Assembly: GCF_900086645.1 (NCBI RefSeq)
Contig: NZ_LT576451.1
Coordinates: forward strand, 2,356,001 to 2,420,000
From: Curtobacterium sp. 9128
GTDB taxonomy: Bacteria > Actinomycetota > Actinomycetes > Actinomycetales > Microbacteriaceae
Length of the DNA stretch: 64,000 bases
Direction of reading: 5' to 3'
The translations under genes were made by a program, and so were the position numbers. The notes under the pieces are model-generated. The model made no database searches. It had not been told where the DNA came from and saw nothing but the letters and a program-made list of their open reading frames with translations. Each line of letters opens with the position of its first letter. Position 1 is the first letter of the stretch. Below, in pieces: positions 58,994 through 64,000 of this stretch.

Positions 58994-60184
58994 ATGTCCG
59001 ACTCCGGTGAGAAGTCCGAGAAGGCCACCGCCAAGCGGATGAAGGAGGTCCACAAGAAGGGCCAGCTCGGCCGTTCCCAGGACCTCGGCGCGTGGATCGG
59101 CATCGCCGTCGCCGCGCTCATGGTGCCGGCGACCATCGGCAAGGCCGCCGCAGCCGGGCAGGCGCAGATGGACGCCGTGCGCGTCGTCATCGCCGACCCG
59201 ACGATCGGCACGATGCGCGGGGTGTTCGACGAGGCGATGGGCTCGCTCGCGGCGACGCTCGGCCCGATGCTCCTCGTGGTGCTCGTCGGCGTCACAGCGG
59301 CTGCCGTCGCGCAGGGCGGCGTGCACTTCCGTTCCCTGGCCCCGACGCCCGAGCACTTCGACCCAGTGCAGGGCATCAAGCGGGTGTTCGGGACCCAGGC
59401 GCTCTGGAACGGCGTGAAGGCCCTCGTGAAGACCGCGGTCGTCGGCCTCGTGCTCTGGTTCGCCGTCCAGGGGCTCGTCCCCGTGCTCATGACGAGCGGC
59501 TCGCTGCCCCTGTCCGCCGTGCTCTCCGCCGCCGGTGAGGGTGCAGGGACCCTGCTGCGCGCGGCCATCGCCGCCGGGCTGGTGCTCGCCGCGCTCGACG
59601 TGTTCGTCGTGATCCGCCGGAACCGCAAGCGCACCATGATGACCAAGCGCGAGGTCAAGGACGAGAACAAGACCGCAGAAGGCGACCCGCTCGTCAAGGG
59701 CCAGCGGCGATCCCGGCAGCTCGCGATGAGCCGGAACCGGATGATCCAGTCCATCGGCACCGCGGACGTCGTGATGACGAACCCGACGCACTACGCCGTC
59801 GCGCTCAGGTACGAGCCGGGCAAGTCCGCGCCGCGTGTCGTCGCGAAGGGCGCGGGTCCCGTCGCGTCGCTCATCCGTGACCGAGCGCTTGAGGCCAGGG
59901 TGCCGATCGTCCGGGACGTCCCGCTGACCCGTGCCCTGCACGCGGCGTGCGAGCTCGGGCAGGAGGTCCCCGTCGACCTCTACACGCCGGTCGCCCGGGT
60001 GCTCTCCTTCGTGATGGCGCTCAAGGCCAGGGGCGCCGCCGCCGGGACGCACGCACCACCGCGGCCGACCACGCCGGACGAGGTCGCCACCGTCCTCGAC
60101 CCGGCGACCCTGACCGGGGACCTCCGCCCCCGCAAGCTCCGCACGCCCCGCACGAACCCGTCTCCCGAAGAGGTGCCAGCATGA
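58994..60184 (+). CDS. flhB: Flagellar export switch protein FlhB
   Basis: A 396-residue protein. The N-terminal cytoplasmic SDSGEKSEKATAKRMKEVHK-KGQ is characteristic, then four membrane helices. The autocleavage site NPTH is at residues 263-266 (MTNPTHYAVALRYEPG). It switches export from rod/hook to filament substrates, with FliK. The ATG at 58994 is preferred, with GGAGGGGG five bases upstream; a GTG at 58988 is in frame. The C-terminal 45 residues are Pro/Thr-rich. Confidence 0.95.
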   Translation: MSDSGEKSEKATAKRMKEVHKKGQLGRSQDLGAWIGIAVAALMVPATIGKAAAAGQAQMDAVRVVIADPTIGTMRGVFDEAMGSLAATLGPMLLVVLVGVTAAAVAQGGVHFRSLAPTPEHFDPVQGIKRVFGTQALWNGVKALVKTAVVGLVLWFAVQGLVPVLMTSGSLPLSAVLSAAGEGAGTLLRAAIAAGLVLAALDVFVVIRRNRKRTMMTKREVKDENKTAEGDPLVKGQRRSRQLAMSRNRMIQSIGTADVVMTNPTHYAVALRYEPGKSAPRVVAKGAGPVASLIRDRALEARVPIVRDVPLTRALHAACELGQEVPVDLYTPVARVLSFVMALKARGAAAGTHAPPRPTTPDEVATVLDPATLTGDLRPRKLRTPRTNPSPEEVPA

Positions 60185-62235
60185 ACCGCAAGGACCTGCC
60201 GAAGCTCGCCGTCCCGGTCTTCATCGTCGGCATCATCCTGCTGCTGATCCTGCCGGTGCCGTCCTTCCTGCTGGACTTCCTGATCATCTGCAACATCCTG
60301 CTGGCGCTGGTGATCCTGCTCACGACGCTGTTCGTGAAGAAGCCGCTCGACTTCTCGGTGTTCCCGTCGCTGCTCCTCGTCGCCACGCTGTTCCGGCTCG
60401 GGCTCAACGTCGCGTCGACCCGGCTCGTACTCGGCGAGGGCTTCGCGGGCGACGTGATCCAGGCGTTCGGTCACGTGGCGGTCTCCGGCTCGATCATCAT
60501 CGGCGCGGTGATCTTCCTGATCCTCGTCGTCATCCAGTTCGTCGTCGTGACGAAGGGCGCCGAGCGCGTCGCCGAGGTCGGGGCACGCTTCACCCTCGAC
60601 GCGATGCCCGGCAAGCAGATGGCGATCGACGCCGACCTGAACGCCGGCCTCATCACCGACGTGCAGGCGAAGGAGCGTCGCGCCGCGGTCTCCGCCGAGG
60701 CCGACTTCTACGGCGCGATGGACGGTGCGTCGAAGTTCGTCAAGGGCGACGCGATCGCCGGCATCCTCATCATCGTCATCAACCTGATCGGCGGCATCGC
60801 GATCGGGATGCTGCAGAACGGCCTCTCGATCACGGACGCGCTGTCGAAGTACGGCATCCTGACGATCGGCGACGGGCTCGTCACGCAGATCCCCGCGCTC
60901 CTGATGGCCGTCTCGACCGGCATGATCGTGACCCGATCCGGTGCGGAGTCCGAGATGGGCTCGTCGGCTGCGACGCAGCTCGGACAGTCCAGGAACGCGC
61001 TCATGATCGCCGGTGTGGCAGCTATCGCGATGGGGTTCATCCCCGGCATGCCGATCCTGCCGTTCCTGCTCGTCGGCGCGACGCTCCTCTTCACGGGCTG
61101 GCGCATCGGGCGGAACGCCGCCCGCGCCGAACAGCAGGCGGAGCAGCAGCAGGCACTCGAAGCCGCTGCACCCGCCGGCGACTCCCCGGAGGACCTCGTC
61201 GAGCAGATGCGCGTGCACGCCCTCGAGATCCTGCTGGCGCCCGACCTCGTCGACATGGTGTCCGGCGCGTCGGACGACCTGCTCGGCCGGGTCCGGGCAC
61301 TCCGCCGGAAGATCGCGATGGACATGGGCGTCGTGGTGCCGCCGGTCCGCACCCGGGACAGCATCGACCTGCCGCCGTCGACCTACGCGATCCGGATCGC
61401 CGGCGTCGAGGCCGGTCGTGGCACGGCTCCGGCACGCAGCGTCCTGGCGCTCGGCGACCAGCTCGACGGGCTCCCGGGAGACGCCACCGTCGAGCCGGTG
61501 TTCGGGCTCGCCGGCAAGTGGGTCCCCGCCGAGCTCCGCCACGCCGCGGAGATGACCGGCGCCACCGTGATCGACCGTGTCTCCGTCCTCGTCACCCACC
61601 TGCAGGCGGTCATCGGCGACAACGCCGCGCGCCTGCTCACCCGCGAGGACGTCAAGGTCCTCACGGAGGGCGTCAAACAGGTCAACCCCGCCGCGGTCGA
61701 GGAACTCGTGCCGGGCATGCTCTCGATGGCCGAGCTCCAGCGCGTCCTGCAGGGGCTGCTCGTCGAGCGCGTCCCGATCAACGACCTCGGCCGGATCTGC
61801 GAGGCGCTGACCCTCCGGGCGAAGGTCTCGACCGACCCGGAGGGGCTCGTCGAAGCCGCACGCGCCGCGCTCGGCCCGGCGCTGCCTGCACGCCACCTCG
61901 AGGAGGGCGTGCTCCGCGTCATCATGATCGACCCGCTGCTCGAGCAGTCGATGCTCGAGGGGCTCCGGCCGTCCGAGCAGGGAACCCAGATCGTCCTCGA
62001 CGCGCACCGCATCGAGCAGGTCCTGGGCTCCGTGCGCGACGCCGTCCGGAACGTCGAGGAGCAGGGCCTCTCCGCCGTGCTCGTCTGCGCACCGCAGCTC
62101 CGTCCGGCCGTGCACCGGATGGTGTCCGCGCAGTCGAACGGCCTGCCCGTGCTCTCCTACCAGGAGGCAACGGCAGCGGGATCCACCATCGAGACCGTGG
62201 GAGTGGTCCGTGCCGCCGACCCGATTGCAGCGTAG
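60181..62235 (+). CDS. flhA: Flagellar export apparatus protein FlhA
   Basis: A 684-residue protein. Eight N-terminal membrane helices include PSLLLVATLFRLGLNVASTR and the FHIPEP-type region RFTLDAMPGKQMAIDADLNA, where the family motif is found. The large cytoplasmic domain starts near residue 330 and includes DSIDLPPSTYAIRIAGVEAG and the docking platform. It overlaps flhB by four bases and the following gene by 26. Confidence 0.96.
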   Translation: MNRKDLPKLAVPVFIVGIILLLILPVPSFLLDFLIICNILLALVILLTTLFVKKPLDFSVFPSLLLVATLFRLGLNVASTRLVLGEGFAGDVIQAFGHVAVSGSIIIGAVIFLILVVIQFVVVTKGAERVAEVGARFTLDAMPGKQMAIDADLNAGLITDVQAKERRAAVSAEADFYGAMDGASKFVKGDAIAGILIIVINLIGGIAIGMLQNGLSITDALSKYGILTIGDGLVTQIPALLMAVSTGMIVTRSGAESEMGSSAATQLGQSRNALMIAGVAAIAMGFIPGMPILPFLLVGATLLFTGWRIGRNAARAEQQAEQQQALEAAAPAGDSPEDLVEQMRVHALEILLAPDLVDMVSGASDDLLGRVRALRRKIAMDMGVVVPPVRTRDSIDLPPSTYAIRIAGVEAGRGTAPARSVLALGDQLDGLPGDATVEPVFGLAGKWVPAELRHAAEMTGATVIDRVSVLVTHLQAVIGDNAARLLTREDVKVLTEGVKQVNPAAVEELVPGMLSMAELQRVLQGLLVERVPINDLGRICEALTLRAKVSTDPEGLVEAARAALGPALPARHLEEGVLRVIMIDPLLEQSMLEGLRPSEQGTQIVLDAHRIEQVLGSVRDAVRNVEEQGLSAVLVCAPQLRPAVHRMVSAQSNGLPVLSYQEATAAGSTIETVGVVRAADPIAA

Positions 62236-63115
62236 CGCCGCGACGCTCGACGACGTCCGCGACGCCGTCCGCGCCGAGTTCGGCCCCGCCGCCAGGATCG
62301 TCTCGGCCGAGAAGGTCACGAGCGGCGGGATCGGCGGGCTGTTCCGCCGTGCGCACGTGGAGGCGACCGTCGAAGTGCTCGACACCACCGATGTGCCGAC
62401 GGCGCGGGTCGCGATCGCCGACGGTCCGGCGGTGCGCGTCGGGATCGCTGCCCTGCTGGCCGACGCCGACGAGGCCGAGGCCCGCATCGCCGCCGCCGAC
62501 GGGACGTCGTCGACGCGTGCCGACGCGTTCGCGTCGGTGCTCGACGGCTTCGTCGTCGACGGGATCGCACCCGGCCCCGTGGCGGGCGCTGGTGGTCCCG
62601 TGGGCGCCGATCCGAGCCTCCAGACCGGTGCTGCGGTGATGCCGGGAGGCCCGTCCACCGTCACCGACGTCGACGCGGCCGCGTCGCGGCGCGTGCTGGC
62701 CGCGGGGCGGCCGTCGGTGCCGGCCGTGCTGTCGGCCGACGGTGACCTCGTCGTGCTCGTCGGCCGCGCCGGGGACGTCGACGCCGCCGCCGGGCTGTTC
62801 GCGGCGCGGCACGACCTGCGTGCGACGGACGCCAGCGATCGCCGGGGCGGGATCCTCGCCAGGGCCGACGGCGTCCGCGAGGGGTACGCGCTGCTCGGTG
62901 TCGCGACGTGGGACGACCGCCGCACCCTCGACGGTCTCGTGCCCGACCAGGTGTGGGTCGTCGTCGACGCCGGGCGGAAGACCGAGGACAGCCGCGCCAT
63001 GGTGTCGGCGGTGGCGTCCACGGTGACCGTGGCCGGTGTGCTGTCGATCGGGGCGTCCGAGACCGCGACGCCGGACTCCGTGCACGAACTCGGCCTGCCG
63101 GTCCGCGTGCTCTGA
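62210..63115 (+). CDS. FlhF-like protein lacking the GTPase P-loop
   Basis: A 301-residue protein in the flhF position after flhA. The first 55 residues (LDDVRDAVRAEFGPAARIVS followed by GGIGGLFRRAHVEATVEVLD) resemble the FlhF N-domain start. The middle is Ala/Asp-rich, and the C-terminal part (VPAVLSADGDLVVLVGRAGD, GLVPDQVWVVVDAGRKTEDS) lacks a GxxGxGKT/S nucleotide-binding loop and the G2-G4 motifs. It may be a degenerate, non-GTPase FlhF that places or licenses flagella in another way. GTG start with GGGAG upstream. Confidence 0.65.
   Translation: MPPTRLQRSAATLDDVRDAVRAEFGPAARIVSAEKVTSGGIGGLFRRAHVEATVEVLDTTDVPTARVAIADGPAVRVGIAALLADADEAEARIAAADGTSSTRADAFASVLDGFVVDGIAPGPVAGAGGPVGADPSLQTGAAVMPGGPSTVTDVDAAASRRVLAAGRPSVPAVLSADGDLVVLVGRAGDVDAAAGLFAARHDLRATDASDRRGGILARADGVREGYALLGVATWDDRRTLDGLVPDQVWVVVDAGRKTEDSRAMVSAVASTVTVAGVLSIGASETATPDSVHELGLPVRVL
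62612..62627 (+). repeat. 16-base interspersed motif, copy E (one mismatch)
   Basis: CCGAGCCTCCAGACCG, one base off the consensus, read in frame as PSLQTG inside the FlhF-like protein. Confidence 0.55.
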
Positions 63116-63136
63116 CGGATTGCTTCCGGCGGTCGC

Positions 63137-63142
63137 TAGGCT
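63137..63142 (+). promoter_or_regulatory. Housekeeping -10 box for csrA
   Basis: TAGGCT lies six bases before the GTG start, the leaderless pattern seen at several genes in this window. No sigma-28-type boxes are present, so csrA may be expressed independently of FliA. A clear -35 box is not visible. Confidence 0.5.
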
Positions 63143-63148
63143 GTCCGG

Positions 63149-63409
63149 GTGCTGGTACTCACGCGGAAGGTCGGCGAGCGGATCCTCATCGGGGACGACA
63201 TCGTCATCACGGTGCTCGACTCCCGCGGCGACGGCGTGCGCATCGGGATCGATGCGCCCCGCGGCGTGAAGATCCAGCGTGAAGAGGTCGTCCGTGCCGT
63301 GGCGGAGGCCAACGTCGAGGCGACCCGGACCGCGTCCGACGATGCCGAGGCGCGACTGCGCGAGGCACTCGGCGGCGGAGCCGGTCCGTCGTCTCCGTCG
63401 GCGGACTGA
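63149..63409 (+). CDS. csrA: Carbon storage regulator CsrA
   Basis: An 86-residue RNA-binding protein. It begins MLVLTRKVGERILIGDDIVI and continues RIGIDAPRGVKIQREEVV, fully typical. CsrA dimers bind GGA motifs in mRNA leaders and block ribosome binding; FliW antagonises it. The C-terminal 25 residues are Ala/Asp-rich and variable. Likely target in the window: the flagellin leader at 14735-14778. GTG start 34 bases after the FlhF-like stop. Confidence 0.95.
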   Translation: MLVLTRKVGERILIGDDIVITVLDSRGDGVRIGIDAPRGVKIQREEVVRAVAEANVEATRTASDDAEARLREALGGGAGPSSPSAD

Positions 63410-63449
63410 GGGTCACCTCGGACTGCGGGTCACCTCGGACTGAGGGTCA
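63403..63449. repeat. 17-base tandem repeat, 2.8 copies
   Basis: GGACTGAGGGTCACCTC (63403-63419), the same with one change (63420-63436), and a partial third copy (63437-63449). The array contains the csrA stop codon at its left and the stop codon of the minus-strand gene at its right. Confidence 0.85.
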
Positions 63450-64000
63450 GGGGAGCAGGACCGCCGCCGCTGCCGCGCCGGCCCAGAGCATGCTCGTCAG
63501 GGTGCCGACGATGAAGCGCTCGCGCGCCTCGGCACTGTCGAGCTCGGAGAACCTGCCGAGCCCCTTGATCGCGATCACCGCCGCGATGAGCTCCAGGTGA
63601 CCGATCGCGGCCGCGCCGATCACGGCGAAGCGCTCGAGGTCCCCGATGGCGGCACCACCGCGGAGGACCTCCTTCGTCGTCGGCGTCGCTCCCGTCGCGG
63701 TGGCACCGCGCGCGGCGGGACCGCTCGACGCGACCACGAGGATGCCGCCGTGCGTCCCAGCGGGGATCGTGGTCCGCGTCGAGAGCCGGAGTGCGGCGTT
63801 CGTGACGGCGCTGCCCGCGACGATGCCGAGGAGCGCGACGCTCAACCCGGCGAGGGTGCCGAGCACGGTGGACGGCGGCTCCGGTCGCACGCCGAACGCC
63901 GTGAGGGCGAGTGCGCCGAGCACGATGACCGCGGCGGGTACCGCGCGGACCACGGGGCCGAGCCGGGGGAGCACGGAGAACACGGCGGCCGCGAGGGTGA
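63447..64000 (-). CDS. Partial hypothetical membrane protein
   Basis: At least 184 residues; the frame is open to the right edge, so the 5' end is probably outside (a GTG at 63983 is the only start near the edge). Several apolar segments are seen (VPAAVIVLGALALTAFGV, VLGTLAGLSVALLGIVAGSA, and RFIVGTLTSMLWAGAAAAAV at the C-terminus). ERFAVIGAAAIGHLELIAAV is a central feature. No family is recognised. It is convergent with csrA. Confidence 0.6.
   Translation of the reverse strand, partial: TLAAAVFSVLPRLGPVVRAVPAAVIVLGALALTAFGVRPEPPSTVLGTLAGLSVALLGIVAGSAVTNAALRLSTRTTIPAGTHGGILVVASSGPAARGATATGATPTTKEVLRGGAAIGDLERFAVIGAAAIGHLELIAAVIAIKGLGRFSELDSAEARERFIVGTLTSMLWAGAAAAAVLLP

Noticed and set aside
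59980..63021. Open frame of about 1000 codons antisense to flhA and the FlhF-like gene
   Set aside because: Its composition is that of a codon-position shadow of FlhA, with no motif; the plus-strand genes here are unambiguous.
1..64000. tRNA, rRNA, riboswitch or replication origin
   Set aside because: None of their sequence hallmarks was recognised by eye; a covariance-model scan (not run) would be needed to exclude small RNAs.

Overview
The window is very GC-rich and densely packed with genes. It has actinobacterial hallmarks: many GTG starts, start codons a few bases downstream of a TAnnnT -10 box, a RamB/ScfR-type regulator and a FliW-CsrA pair. Flagellar genes in this setting point to a motile member of the Microbacteriaceae, with a Curtobacterium-like organism as my best guess. 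No rRNA or marker gene in the window proves this. All functions are assigned by reading motifs and gene order; no database search was run.

Layout. Bases 1-10.2 kb hold assorted metabolic genes: a tyrosine phosphatase, an aldo/keto reductase, a FabH-like synthase, an EcsC-like protein, a hexapeptide-repeat protein, a RamB-like regulator divergent from PEP synthase, and a frameshifted AbiEi/DUF559-type gene. Bases 10.2-28.05 kb are the first flagellar block. The minus-strand operon flgN-flgK-flgL-fliW diverges from the plus-strand genes fliA, fliC, fliD-fliS-orf and flgB-flgC-fliE-fliF-fliG-fliH-fliI-fliJ-(NlpC/P60)-fliK-flgD-flgE. Bases 28.05-52.6 kb interrupt the flagellar genes with unrelated ones: two sulfatases, a GH16 enzyme, MFS, Sap/GAP and CPA1-type transporters, TetR and MarR control circuits, DUF402 paralogues, and several stress or membrane proteins. 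Bases 52.8-63.4 kb resume the flagellar set: flbD-motA-motB-fliM-fliN-fliO-fliP-fliQ-fliR-flhB-flhA-(flhF-like)-csrA. A membrane-protein gene runs off the right edge.

How it works together. Five sites match the sigma-28/SigD promoter pattern (TAAC-like box, 15-16 bases, GCCGATAG-like box). They lie upstream of flgN, fliC, flgB, flbD and fliM, and the window encodes the likely sigma factor, FliA. The flagellin leader has a short hairpin with an ACGGA loop, followed by a second ACGGA inside the ribosome binding site. This is the architecture of CsrA control of flagellin in Bacillus, and both CsrA and its antagonist FliW are encoded here. Together they suggest a complete transcriptional and post-transcriptional flagellin circuit.

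Beyond the genes there are several repeat families: a two-dyad element present twice with identical 73-bp spacing, a GGAGGCTC hairpin or half-hairpin family found both between and inside genes, and a hairpin-forming 24-residue repeat inserted in frame three times in FliK. No tRNA, rRNA, CRISPR array, transposase or integrase was seen.
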